Source of the DNA: an uncultured Flavobacteriaceae bacterium
GTDB lineage: Bacteria; Bacteroidota; Bacteroidia; Flavobacteriales; Flavobacteriaceae
Assembly (NCBI GenBank): GCA_947494715.1
Contig: CANLWG010000015.1
Location: 1 to 64,000, forward strand
DNA: 64,000 nucleotides
Direction of reading: 5' to 3'
Positions within the stretch are counted from its first letter, which is position 1. Each line of letters begins with the position of its first letter. Under the pieces are notes generated by a model. That model saw nothing but the letters and a program-made list of their open reading frames with translations, was not told the origin of the DNA and did not search any database. This document shows, in pieces, positions 48,317 to 58,603 of the stretch. Position numbers and translations under genes: made by a program.

Positions 48317-50053
48317 ATGGGATGCTTTGAAATAAGCAAAGAAAAATTTCTGGTGCTATGGATGTTGTTCTATTTAGAATCAACCGAAATAAATGCCCAG
48401 CAGAGAACCTACTGCAATCCTTTGAATCTAGATTACACCTATATGATCTATAATGCCCATAAGGATCTGTCCTATCGTTCTGGGGCCGACCCTGCGGTGG
48501 TTAGGTTCAAAGACGAATATTATATGTTTGTTACCCGTTCTATGGGCTATTGGCACTCCACAGACCTAACCACATGGAATTTTATCACACCAAAAAAATG
48601 GTATTTTCAAGGTTCCAATGCCCCGGCAGCCTTTAATTACAAGGATTCTTTACTCTACGTTGCCGGCAATCCATCAGGTTCAATGAGTGTACTTCATTCC
48701 GAAAATCCGAAAAACGGAGAATGGAATGCAACGCCATCCATCTTGCACGAACTTCAAGACCCCGCATTGTTCATCGATGAAGATGGGCAGAGCTATATGT
48801 ATTGGGGTTCTTCCAATAAGTTTCCGATACGGGCCAAAAAAATGGATCGCTCCAAACGATTCCGACCTTCTGAAGAAATCCGTGAGCTATTTAACCTGCA
48901 ACCGGAAAAGCACGGTTGGGAGCGTTTTGGGGAAAACCATTCCGATACAATATTGGGCGGTTATATCGAAGGGCCTTGGATGACCAAATACAAGAACAAG
49001 TATTATTTACAATATGCCGCGCCGGGTACGGAATTCAATGTATACGGTGATGGGGTCTATATCGGAGATTCCCCTTTGGGACCTTTTGAATATGCCCCAA
49101 ACAATCCCTTCTCCTATAAGCCGGGTGGTTTTATCAATGGGGCAGGCCACGGTAGTACAGTAATGGGACCCGGCGACCAATTTTGGCATTTCGCCTCAAT
49201 GGCAGTCAATGTAAATATTGGTTGGGAAAGACGTGTGGGTATGTTCCCCACTTTTTTTGATGACGATGGTTTGCTGTATAGCAATACGCGGTTTGGCGAT
49301 TATCCCCATTATGTCCCTTCAGTACCAGATAAAAAAGGACTATTTAGGGGTTGGATGCTATTATCTTATAAGAAACCGATAAGGGCATCATCTTATATAA
49401 AAGGATACGACCCTAAGAATATGGTGGACGAAAACATAAAGACATTTTGGTTGGCCCAAGAAAATAACGATGAGCAATGGATAGAAATCGATTTGGAGCA
49501 ATCTGGTCTGGTATGTGCCCTACAAGTTAACTACAACGACCACAAATCCGATATGTACGGAAAGATTCCAGGATTATACCATCAATATACAATCGAATCT
49601 TCAATTGATGGAAAAAATTGGGAAATTCTTGTGGATCGCAGTAATAATTTAAAGGACGTGCCCAACGATTATATTGAGCTGCCAACTCCCAAAAAAGTCC
49701 GGTTCGTCCGGTACAAAAACATTCATGTTCCCACACCCCACCTTTCCATTTCCGGACTTCGCATTTTTGGAAAGGGCAACGGAAAACCGCCCAAATCGGT
49801 AAAAGGCTTTTCAGTAGTCAGAAAATCAGATCGAAGGGATGCCCAAATTTCTTGGATTCCGATTAAAAATGCCCAAGGCTATAATGTGTTTTGGGGAATA
49901 GCCCCCAACAAACTGTACAGTTCCTGGATGGTTTATGATGATAATTCCTTGGAATTGAAGTCCCTGAATATAGATCAGAATTACTATTTTGCTATTGAAG
50001 CCTTTAACGAAAACGGAATCTCAAAAAAATCGAAAATCGTAACCGTAGAATAA
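48317..50053 (+). CDS. GH43-like five-bladed beta-propeller protein with discoidin-like and FN3-like C-terminal domains
   Basis: SYRSGADPAVVRFKDEYYMFVTRS, LQDPALFIDEDGQSYMYWG, YIEGPWMTKYKNKYYLQYA; later W..IDL discoidin-like and FN3-like region. Confidence 0.82.
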   Translation: MGCFEISKEKFLVLWMLFYLESTEINAQQRTYCNPLNLDYTYMIYNAHKDLSYRSGADPAVVRFKDEYYMFVTRSMGYWHSTDLTTWNFITPKKWYFQGSNAPAAFNYKDSLLYVAGNPSGSMSVLHSENPKNGEWNATPSILHELQDPALFIDEDGQSYMYWGSSNKFPIRAKKMDRSKRFRPSEEIRELFNLQPEKHGWERFGENHSDTILGGYIEGPWMTKYKNKYYLQYAAPGTEFNVYGDGVYIGDSPLGPFEYAPNNPFSYKPGGFINGAGHGSTVMGPGDQFWHFASMAVNVNIGWERRVGMFPTFFDDDGLLYSNTRFGDYPHYVPSVPDKKGLFRGWMLLSYKKPIRASSYIKGYDPKNMVDENIKTFWLAQENNDEQWIEIDLEQSGLVCALQVNYNDHKSDMYGKIPGLYHQYTIESSIDGKNWEILVDRSNNLKDVPNDYIELPTPKKVRFVRYKNIHVPTPHLSISGLRIFGKGNGKPPKSVKGFSVVRKSDRRDAQISWIPIKNAQGYNVFWGIAPNKLYSSWMVYDDNSLELKSLNIDQNYYFAIEAFNENGISKKSKIVTVE

Positions 50054-50063
50054 CATAGAGAAG

Positions 50064-52340
50064 ATGAATAATCCCAAACCTATTTTGAGCTTCATCGCAC
50101 TGTTTTTTTGTTTTGGTATGATAGTGGCACAGGAGCCGAAAACCATTCCACAAGTAGAGGAACTCTTACAGAAAATGACGTTGGATGAAAAAATAGGCCA
50201 ACTGAACCTCCTTACTCCGGGAGGAGGAATTGCCACTGGATCCGTAGTAAGCAAAAATGTAGAGACTAAAATAAAAGCCGGACAGGTCGGCGGACTTTTC
50301 GGTATATCAGGTCCTGAAAAAATGAAGAAAGCACAGGATCTTGCCATAAAAAATTCGCATTTAAAAATCCCTTTGCTATTTGGTTCAGATGTCATTCATG
50401 GCTATAAGACCACTTTTCCCATTCCTTTGGGACTCTCTTGTAGTTGGGACATGAAGCTCATAGAAACCCTGGCACGTATCGCTGCCACTGAGGCTACTGC
50501 AGATGGCATTAACTGGAATTTTTCGCCAATGATGGATATTGCCCGTGACCCAAGATGGGGCCGTATTGCGGAAGGTGCCGGGGAAGACCCCTATTTGGGT
50601 TCGGCTATCGCCAGGGCCATGATAAAGGGGTATCAAGGAGATAATCTTGCCGACCCAAAAACGATGCTGGCCTGTGTAAAACATCTTGCTTTGTATGGAG
50701 CTTCGGAAGCCGGTCGTGATTATAATTCCGTTGACATGGGCAAGGTGAAAATGTTCAATCAATATCTACCTCCATACCACGCCGCGGTCGATGCAGGTGT
50801 GGCCAGCGCTATGACATCTTTCAACGATATTGATGGCATCCCTGCTTCCGGGAACAAATGGCTCATAACTGATCTGCTACGCGAACGATGGGGATTTCAA
50901 GGCTTTGTGGTTTCCGATTATACCTCGGTGAATGAAATGATTGCACACGGGTTGGGCGATTTACAAGCCGTTTCCGCCTTGGCAGTAAAGGCAGGGCTGG
51001 ATATGGATATGGTGGGCGAAGGATTTCTGACCACCTTAAAAAAGTCTGTTCAAGAAGGAAAAGTCAGTGAAGGGGAGATTACCCAGGCTTGTCGAAGGAT
51101 TTTGGAAGCCAAATACAAATTAGGGCTTTTTGAGGATCCTTATCGCTATATAAATACCAAGCGACCTGCTACAGATATCCTAAATGAGACACATCGAAAG
51201 ACGGCAAGGGAGGCAGCGGCCCGTTCTTTTGTACTGCTCAAAAACCACAATGCGGCCCTCCCTATTCAAAAAAATGCTAAAATCGCCTTGATAGGGCCCT
51301 TGGCAAATAACAAGAACAATATGTTGGGTACTTGGGCACCCACGGGGAATCCCCAATTATCCGTTCCCGTGCTGGAAGGTTTCAAGAACGTTGCCCCAAA
51401 TGCCATAATTACTTATGCCAAGGGCGCCAATATTTCCGACAATCCTGAACTGGCCAAAAAAGTCAATGTATTTGGCCCAAGAATCGAAATAGACGAACGC
51501 TCTTCCGAAACCCTGCTCAAGGAAGCGCTTGAGGCTGCCCAGAAGTCAGACGTTATTATAGCCGTGGTGGGAGAGGCCACAGAAATGAGCGGGGAAGCGG
51601 CTAGCAGAACCGACATCTCCATTCCAGACAGTCAGAAAAAGCTAATTCGGGCATTGGTAGAAACCGGAAAGCCGCTTGTGTTGGTTTTAATGAGCGGTAG
51701 ACCGTTGACCATTCCTGAGGAGTTTGCATTACCGGTAAGTATTCTACAAGTTTGGCATCCCGGGGTAGAGGCTGGAAATGCCATTGCCGATGTAGTATTC
51801 GGGGATTACAATCCTTCTGGCAAACTTACCGCTACTTGGCCACGGAATGTTGGGCAAATACCAATATACCATAGCATGAAACATACAGGAAGACCCACAG
51901 AATCTGTTGAATTTCAAAAATTCAAGTCAAACTATTTGGATGTTCCTAATTCGCCCTTGTTACCTTTTGGCTATGGTTTAAGCTACACCACATTTGAGTA
52001 TTCCGACCTTGAAATCGATAAAAAAGAAATTGGCCAAGGAGAATCGGTTGTCGTGAACGTAACTTTAAAGAATACTGGGGATTTTGACGGAGAGGAAGTA
52101 GTGCAATTATACCTTAGGGATGTGGTCAGAAGTATTACGCCACCCCAAAAGACATTAAAGGGCTTCAAAAAAGTATTTCTTAAAAGTGGTGAGACCAAAA
52201 CTATACCTCTTATTTTAAATCCTGATGATTTAAAATTTTACAATAATCAATTGGAATTTGTTTCCGAACCTGGTGAATTTGAAGTTTTTGTCGGAGGCAG
52301 TTCAACCACGGAAATGAAACAAGGTTTTACTTTGAAATGA
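50064..52340 (+). CDS. GH3-family beta-glucosidase, BglX-like
   Basis: KIGQLNLLTPGG, GFVVSDYTSVNEM, FVLLKNHNAALPIQ, LPFGYGLSYTTFEYS. Confidence 0.95.
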   Translation: MNNPKPILSFIALFFCFGMIVAQEPKTIPQVEELLQKMTLDEKIGQLNLLTPGGGIATGSVVSKNVETKIKAGQVGGLFGISGPEKMKKAQDLAIKNSHLKIPLLFGSDVIHGYKTTFPIPLGLSCSWDMKLIETLARIAATEATADGINWNFSPMMDIARDPRWGRIAEGAGEDPYLGSAIARAMIKGYQGDNLADPKTMLACVKHLALYGASEAGRDYNSVDMGKVKMFNQYLPPYHAAVDAGVASAMTSFNDIDGIPASGNKWLITDLLRERWGFQGFVVSDYTSVNEMIAHGLGDLQAVSALAVKAGLDMDMVGEGFLTTLKKSVQEGKVSEGEITQACRRILEAKYKLGLFEDPYRYINTKRPATDILNETHRKTAREAAARSFVLLKNHNAALPIQKNAKIALIGPLANNKNNMLGTWAPTGNPQLSVPVLEGFKNVAPNAIITYAKGANISDNPELAKKVNVFGPRIEIDERSSETLLKEALEAAQKSDVIIAVVGEATEMSGEAASRTDISIPDSQKKLIRALVETGKPLVLVLMSGRPLTIPEEFALPVSILQVWHPGVEAGNAIADVVFGDYNPSGKLTATWPRNVGQIPIYHSMKHTGRPTESVEFQKFKSNYLDVPNSPLLPFGYGLSYTTFEYSDLEIDKKEIGQGESVVVNVTLKNTGDFDGEEVVQLYLRDVVRSITPPQKTLKGFKKVFLKSGETKTIPLILNPDDLKFYNNQLEFVSEPGEFEVFVGGSSTTEMKQGFTLK

Positions 52341-52456
52341 GCAGGTCTATCTTTTTACGGAGGGTAAACCTGTCAGGTCTTTCTCCCTGCAAAATTGGCC
52401 TTACCCTAGGGAAGACCCCTTGCAGGTCAGGATTTGGAAAACTTAGCACCGATAGA

Positions 52457-53380
52457 ATGATGTTCAACTATCCTACCAGGTGGGTTTGTCTCCTGTTTTC
52501 CCTATTGTTTGTGGTTCTTTTCACATCTGCACAAGAACAACGGTACCGGGATGCTATCTTCTCGAAAATCGAAAAAGATATTTATACGTATTCCGACACC
52601 CTAAAACTTGATTTTTATACTTCAAAGGTAGATACCGCAATAAAAAGACCATTATTGATACTTGTACATGGTGGTGGCTTTGCCATTGGTAAGAAGGACA
52701 ATCCGCTTGAAACAGGTTTCTGTACGACCATGGCCAAAAAAGGATATGCCGTAGCCTCCATAAGCTATCGATTGACCAGAAAAGGAAAATCATTTAGCTG
52801 CGATTGCCCGACCAATGAAAAAATGGAAACCTTTCTTTCGGTCTCGGAAGATATTCTAAGAGCGACCCAATATTTGGTAGACAGGGCCGACGATTTAAAG
52901 TTTGATAAGGACAACATCATCCTTGTGGGAAGTAGTGCAGGTGCGGAAGCTGTACTAAATACGGCTTTCATGCAATTCCGTCATGACTTTAGGACCTTGC
53001 CCTATGAGGATTTAAAGTTTTCTGGGGTAATCTCCCTTGCTGGAGCTGTTTTAGATGTTGATTACATCACCCAAAAGAATACGGTCCCCACAATGTTGTT
53101 CCATGGAGAAAGGGATAATTTGGTGCCCTTTACTACTGCCGCCCACCATTATTGTAAAGAAACTGCTCCGGGATATCTCGTATTGGACGGTTCCAAGACC
53201 ATTGCCGATAAACTGGAAGTTCTGGATACTTCATATACTTTGGTGTTTGATCCGGAAGGGAACCATGATTGGGCCAATTTGCCTTATTCCTATACCGATA
53301 TGATATCCCGTTTTGTTAAGAAGAGCATAATCGATGGTGAGCACCATCAGACTAAAATTAAGGTATCCTCCAAGAAATAA
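52457..53380 (+). CDS. Secreted alpha/beta hydrolase/esterase (start trimmed from 52337)
   Basis: LILVHGGGFAIGKKDN, IILVGSSAGAEAVLN, GNHDW catalytic His region. Confidence 0.88.
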   Translation: MMFNYPTRWVCLLFSLLFVVLFTSAQEQRYRDAIFSKIEKDIYTYSDTLKLDFYTSKVDTAIKRPLLILVHGGGFAIGKKDNPLETGFCTTMAKKGYAVASISYRLTRKGKSFSCDCPTNEKMETFLSVSEDILRATQYLVDRADDLKFDKDNIILVGSSAGAEAVLNTAFMQFRHDFRTLPYEDLKFSGVISLAGAVLDVDYITQKNTVPTMLFHGERDNLVPFTTAAHHYCKETAPGYLVLDGSKTIADKLEVLDTSYTLVFDPEGNHDWANLPYSYTDMISRFVKKSIIDGEHHQTKIKVSSKK

Positions 53381-53382
53381 GC

Positions 53383-55038
53383 ATGTCTCAAAGACTCCTT
53401 TTAATTGTTGCCATTACTTTGGTCTTCTTCTCCTGTAAGCAGGAACTGACAAAAAAGTCTACGGAAAATAAAAGACCTAATATCATTTTTATCATGTCCG
53501 ATGACCATGCCATACAGGCCTTAAGTGCCTATGGACATCCCATAAGCCAGTTGGCCCCTACCCCAAATATTGATAGAATAGCAAAAAAGGGAGCCTTGTT
53601 CACCCAAAGTTTTGTTACAAATTCCATCTGCGGGCCCAGCCGGGCGGTTATCCTCACAGGTAAGCATAGCCATATTAATGGTTTCCGTCAAAATGGCGAC
53701 CATTTTGATGGCAGTCAATCCACTCTGCCCAAAATGCTGAAGCAATCCGGTTATCAAACAGCCATTGTGGGCAAGTGGCATTTGCATGGTTATCCCCAAG
53801 GTTTTGATTATTGGAAAATTATTGTGGATCAAGGCAATTACTATAATCCGGATTTCATTGAAAACGGTGATACAACCCGAATAGAAGGCTATGCAACGGA
53901 CATCATTACCAAGGATGCCCTGTCTTGGTTACAAAACGGAAGAAACGATTCCTTGCCCTTCTTTTTAATGGTGCACCACAAAGCACCGCATCGTAACTGG
54001 ATGCCTACACTACGGCATGTAAATAAATATGACTCCGTCCAGTTTCCATTACCGGAAACTTATTTCCCCGATTTTAAGAACCAACAAGCAGCCCAAGAGC
54101 AGTTACAGACTATTTACAAGGATATGTACGAGGGTCACGATCTTAAAATGACCACGGAATTTGGGAGTACACAGCTTGCGCATAATCCATGGAAAACCGA
54201 TTTTGAGCGCATGAGTACCGAACAAAGAAAGGCGTGGGATGAAGCTTATCAGGAAAAGAACAACAGCTTTCACCAAGCCGGTCTAAGAGGAAGGGATTTG
54301 GCCGAATGGAAAGGGCAACGTTACATCAGGGATTACATGGCCACTATAGCTGCCGTGGATGAAGGCGTGGGCAAACTGCTGGACTATCTCGAAAACAATG
54401 GATTGGAGAAAAATACGTTGGTGGTCTATACCTCCGACCAGGGTTTCTATTTGGGCGAAAAAGGATGGTTCGATAAGCGGTTTATGTATGAAGAATCTTT
54501 CGGTACACCTTTATTGATGCAATTGCCGGGTACAATTGCTCCCAATCAAAAGATTAGCGCTCTGGTACAAAACTTGGATTTTGCACAAACCCTTTTGGAC
54601 TTTGCACACATACCTGAAACGGATTCCGAAATGCAGGGCAGATCTTTTAAGGGGCTGGTGGATGGCAGTCTAGAGGAAGACGATTTCAGGAATGTGATTT
54701 ATTACCATTATTATGATTATCCAGCTTTTCATATGGTCAAAAAGCACTACGGTATCCGAACCAAACGGTATAAGTTGATTCACTTCTATGATGATATCGA
54801 TACTTGGGAATTTTATGATTTGGAAAAAGACCCAAAAGAAAAATACAATGCAATTAATGATAACGTTTATTCCAAAACAATAGCCCAAATGCATCAAAAA
54901 CTGGACAGTGTTCAAAGACTCTATAAGGTTACTAAAAAGGAATTCGAAAAAGCGCCGAAGGAAAAGGTAAAACGGGCTTATAAGCAATTTGAAAAACTTA
55001 GAGGAAAGCCTACATCATGGTTTTCCGCAAATCCCTAG
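53383..55038 (+). CDS. Sulfatase-family lipoprotein (formylglycine type)
   Basis: RPNIIFIMSDDHA; NSICGPSRAVILTGK (C-x-P-S-R); VGKWHLHG. Confidence 0.93.
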   Translation: MSQRLLLIVAITLVFFSCKQELTKKSTENKRPNIIFIMSDDHAIQALSAYGHPISQLAPTPNIDRIAKKGALFTQSFVTNSICGPSRAVILTGKHSHINGFRQNGDHFDGSQSTLPKMLKQSGYQTAIVGKWHLHGYPQGFDYWKIIVDQGNYYNPDFIENGDTTRIEGYATDIITKDALSWLQNGRNDSLPFFLMVHHKAPHRNWMPTLRHVNKYDSVQFPLPETYFPDFKNQQAAQEQLQTIYKDMYEGHDLKMTTEFGSTQLAHNPWKTDFERMSTEQRKAWDEAYQEKNNSFHQAGLRGRDLAEWKGQRYIRDYMATIAAVDEGVGKLLDYLENNGLEKNTLVVYTSDQGFYLGEKGWFDKRFMYEESFGTPLLMQLPGTIAPNQKISALVQNLDFAQTLLDFAHIPETDSEMQGRSFKGLVDGSLEEDDFRNVIYYHYYDYPAFHMVKKHYGIRTKRYKLIHFYDDIDTWEFYDLEKDPKEKYNAINDNVYSKTIAQMHQKLDSVQRLYKVTKKEFEKAPKEKVKRAYKQFEKLRGKPTSWFSANP

Positions 55039-55082
55039 CTATATTGATTTTTAATCTAGGTATGGCCTGATTTTTAGGCAAT

Positions 55083-55104
55083 TTTCATATTCCAAAATAT
55101 GAAA
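55083..55104. repeat. Perfect short inverted repeat downstream of the sulfatase gene
   Basis: TTTCATATT-CCAA-AATATGAAA. Confidence 0.7.
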
Positions 55105-55231
55105 GGCGATACTTTTTTAGTGCTAAGTAGTCCGAGGATTCTGGCTAGAACTAGCGAGAGCATATTGGGATTATCAAACAACTAAAAAAGGGTAACCAAC
55201 TAATACCTGAAAAAAATGGTTATGGACATAT

Positions 55232-56239
55232 TTATTCACTATCCGTTTCAAAATTGATACTCCAAATACCTCTTAGCTCATTTATCTCATAACCTATAGC
55301 CTTATCCTTTGGGTAGAGATTCCTTAATACAGCCAAGGTTTCGGGTTCAATTTGTTCATTCGGACTTCCATGACATTGTAGACACATGGTATTGGTGGTA
55401 ATCGGATAATAAAAACTCACTTCGTCATCATGAATTTCAACAATGGGCTCCACATTCTTATCGGAGGCTATCTGTTCCTTAAAGAAGGTAATATGTTCCA
55501 ATTCCTTACCACTTGCTTGATTTTGTGGATTCCTAGGTTTATCCGTTACCCTTTTGATAGCGGCATTCCGCATAACGGATACACTGTCCGTTAATGGTAT
55601 CGCTTTTACGTTACAGAACTCCACGGCTCCTTGGGCTCCTTTTTCATTGATGGCCTTCATTAAGTTCCGACCCAATTGCGCCTTAGCCGCCAGGGTATGG
55701 CCAAGGCCTTTATTGGCATAGCGCTTTTCGGCATTGCCGGCGGTGGCATAATTATATTTTTCCAATGTATTCTCCGCTCCTTGTTTATCATTTTCCAGAT
55801 AATCGGCGAACCAATCCGGCCGATCCAGTTCATGGTCGTACATATAATCCGTAATCTGTTCAATGACCTTTTCGGGATACGGAATATAAGGCATACTGCC
55901 AAATCTTTCAACAGCGTAGGGTATCTTGGATTCTTGTTGGGGGTCGTTCAGCCAATGTACCATGGCCCTTGTAAATTGTTCTTTGGTCGTTCCCGAATCT
56001 ATATAATGTAGCTTGATCATTGCCATGGGCGGAGCGATCATATGCACTTCAGAGGCCTTCGGATTATGACAGATGTAACATTCCCTTTCCATAAGTCCTT
56101 TTCCAGGATGCATGGCCTCAGCTTCCAGTACTTCTTCTTTGGAAGATTCCTTGTCAGTACCTTCCTTGAGCGCTTTGACATCCTTGCATCCTATGGTCAA
56201 TAGTATTGAGGACAGCAAAAAAAGGATTATTTTCCTCAT
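55232..56239 (-). CDS. DUF3365-type haem protein with cytochrome c motifs (start trimmed from 56266)
   Basis: Lipobox LLTIGCKD; CYICH and MCLQCHG; AVEFCNVKAIPLTDSVS typical of DUF3365. Confidence 0.82.
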   Translation of the reverse strand: MRKIILFLLSSILLTIGCKDVKALKEGTDKESSKEEVLEAEAMHPGKGLMERECYICHNPKASEVHMIAPPMAMIKLHYIDSGTTKEQFTRAMVHWLNDPQQESKIPYAVERFGSMPYIPYPEKVIEQITDYMYDHELDRPDWFADYLENDKQGAENTLEKYNYATAGNAEKRYANKGLGHTLAAKAQLGRNLMKAINEKGAQGAVEFCNVKAIPLTDSVSVMRNAAIKRVTDKPRNPQNQASGKELEHITFFKEQIASDKNVEPIVEIHDDEVSFYYPITTNTMCLQCHGSPNEQIEPETLAVLRNLYPKDKAIGYEINELRGIWSINFETDSE

Positions 56240-56508
56240 GATTTTGACAGTCTCCCCATTGCACAACTTACAAAAGATCGTGTTTTATGTGCCAAATTAT
56301 TTTTACTATCCACGGATGGATATCCCAATGATGCCAAGGTATCCCTTACCACCAAAGCATCTTCTGCATTTTCATGCGAAAAGGAGACCATGGCACTTTC
56401 TGTATCCACTTCAACCTTTGAAATATCATCTATTCCCGATAACTTTTCAGTGATGGTCTTGGCACATCCACCACACTTTAAGTTTTGTACAATAATGGAG
56501 GTTTTCAT
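56236..56508 (-). CDS. Heavy-metal-associated (HMA) domain protein
   Basis: LKCGGCAKTITEKLSGIDDISKVEVDTESAMVSF. Confidence 0.88.
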   Translation of the reverse strand: MKTSIIVQNLKCGGCAKTITEKLSGIDDISKVEVDTESAMVSFSHENAEDALVVRDTLASLGYPSVDSKNNLAHKTRSFVSCAMGRLSKS

Positions 56509-56613
56509 CCTTGATTCTTTTTACATTTCTTAAACTTCATAAGGCAATCCCTAAAGCCTTTTTTCAATTTTTGGCCATTTATATCGGATACCCAAATTTA
56601 CGAAACCTTTCCA

Positions 56614-57006
56614 TCATCCCCATCGCATATATCCGCCCTTAAGGTCATAGATTTTTACAAATCCCATGCGTATCAATTTATGGGCGGCCTGCCTGCTTCT
56701 ACTTCCTGAGCGACAATACAGGTAAACAGGTTTTTCCTTGTTCATCTTGCTAAAGGATTTTTCAAAATTATTTGAATCGAAAAAATCGATGTTCACCGCA
56801 TCTTTGATATGTCCGCTACGGTATTCAATCGGGCTGCGCACATCCACCAATTGCACTTTCGTATTGGATATGGCCTTGGCATAGGTATGGGCATCCAGAA
56901 CTTCAATTTTGTTCGTCCGCTCCCTGGTTCTTCCGAAAAAAGTGTTTAAAAATGACATAGCATACATTTTTTTATTTGTAGGGAAAAATGGATAAAGAAC
57001 GGCCAT
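56614..57006 (-). CDS. Rhodanese-like domain protein
   Basis: VQLVDVRSPIEYRSGHIKDAVNID; VYLYCRSGSRSRQAAHKLIRMGF. Confidence 0.92.
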   Translation of the reverse strand: MAVLYPFFPTNKKMYAMSFLNTFFGRTRERTNKIEVLDAHTYAKAISNTKVQLVDVRSPIEYRSGHIKDAVNIDFFDSNNFEKSFSKMNKEKPVYLYCRSGSRSRQAAHKLIRMGFVKIYDLKGGYMRWG

Positions 57007-57325
57007 TGCAAAAATGACCGCTCTTTAAAAACAACTCATCAACCAAACAATTTCGTCTTTGTATGAAGTAAAATTACAATATATAAATAGGCCCAACGGT
57101 AACTTAGGTTACACAAACGGTATATTCTTTTCCGTGTCCATTTTAACCGGGAGAAATAGGCTCTGGCGTGTTTAATTTGTGAATGGCCAACGGCCTATTG
57201 CAAATCAGGCATCCTCTTTATAATTCCTTTTAGGCCCTTTGAAAATTATTAGTATTGGAGAGAATCAACATAATAAAACCCAAAGTAATAGACATCCTAA
57301 TACCTATATGTGTATTCCGAATAAG

Positions 57326-58492
57326 TCAGTCTTTAATGCCATAAGCCTTTTTTGGACCTTCTATAGAAATGAAATCTGAATGGATATTAAGATATTCTGC
57401 AATGGCAAAGATCACATAGTTTCCATTTGCGCCATTGGTCATTACGACCAATCCCGATTTTTTATCAGGAGAAAATACGGCAAGGGTACGTTCCCCGCTA
57501 TTGGCCCCTGTGTGCCCTATGATTTGTTCGTCTTTAAAATCATACACATACCACCCCAATCCAAAGCCCAATTTTTGAGGACATACTCCTTCCCTGGGGA
57601 CGCTTTCAATACATTTTTTGTATTGATTTTTTGAAATTTGAAATTGCTCCCTTCGCAAGCTCTCGGAAACCCCCTCATTATTCATAATAGCCAATAAAAA
57701 TTTGGCATAATCCGCACTCGTAGTTCGTAAACCCCCGGCTCCAAAAGCATTTTCTACCTTAAATGTGTTTCGCCATTCTCCTTTTTCTATGTAAGGTTGG
57801 GCCAAACGACCTTCAAACCAGTCCTGATGTACCAATGACGAATTGGTCAGCCCTGTAGGTCCAAACAGTGTTTCCCCTGCTATAACATTGAAGGGTTTAC
57901 CCAGTTTCTTTTCAACAAAACGCACAAGATAAAAAAACCCCTCCCCAGAATACCCAACTTCTTCGCCAGGTGGTCTTTCAAAACGAAGACGTCCGTTGGT
58001 CATCCTGCGCCAATTTTTAAATCCGGTTTGGTGGGTAAGTACATGTCTAGCTGTCAAGCTTTTTGCCATCGGATCATCTTCAATATCCGGATCAAGCCAA
58101 TACTTTGCCATAGATTCATCGAGTGAAACCTTGCCTTGGGTAGCCAGTCTCAAAAATACTTCGGTGGTCAAAGGTTTTGCAATGGACGCACTCAAATAAA
58201 GCGTGTTTTCATTTGCGGGGGTTACCGAGTCTTGTCTACCAAAGGTTCCCGACCAAACGATTTCGCCATTTTCAATCGCCGTTGCGGAAACGCTTGGCAC
58301 ATCATAGGATTGAAGCCATTCAGGTATTTTATTTTGAAGGGCGTCAAATAGTGAATCCTGTATTTCGGCTAAGGTTTCCTTTGATAACGGGTCGGTTTGC
58401 TTTTGTTCACTTTCCTTTTTTAACCAACAACCCGTTACAACCATTTGAACCAGAACAAACAGAGCAATTCTATAAATGATGTTCACATTCAT
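57326..58492 (-). CDS. Serine hydrolase, beta-lactamase/class C PBP family
   Basis: LYLSASIAKPLTTEVFLRLA (SxxK); HTGANSGERTLAVFSPDKKSGLVVMTNG. Confidence 0.9.
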   Translation of the reverse strand: MNVNIIYRIALFVLVQMVVTGCWLKKESEQKQTDPLSKETLAEIQDSLFDALQNKIPEWLQSYDVPSVSATAIENGEIVWSGTFGRQDSVTPANENTLYLSASIAKPLTTEVFLRLATQGKVSLDESMAKYWLDPDIEDDPMAKSLTARHVLTHQTGFKNWRRMTNGRLRFERPPGEEVGYSGEGFFYLVRFVEKKLGKPFNVIAGETLFGPTGLTNSSLVHQDWFEGRLAQPYIEKGEWRNTFKVENAFGAGGLRTTSADYAKFLLAIMNNEGVSESLRREQFQISKNQYKKCIESVPREGVCPQKLGFGLGWYVYDFKDEQIIGHTGANSGERTLAVFSPDKKSGLVVMTNGANGNYVIFAIAEYLNIHSDFISIEGPKKAYGIKD

Positions 58493-58603
58493 AACTTTAG
58501 TCTTTACAATCCAAAGAATTGCTTCCCCCCTTTCCCATGGAATCCTTTCAATAGAGAATAGGATATTGAATTTGTTACGGAAGTCAAAGCAAAAAATCTG
58601 TTT

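Noticed and set aside
52365-52441. CCTGTCAGG/GCAGGTCAGG-like repeats at the start of the esterase ORF
   Set aside because: Short and imperfect, and upstream of the likely start at 52457; not distinguishable from chance.
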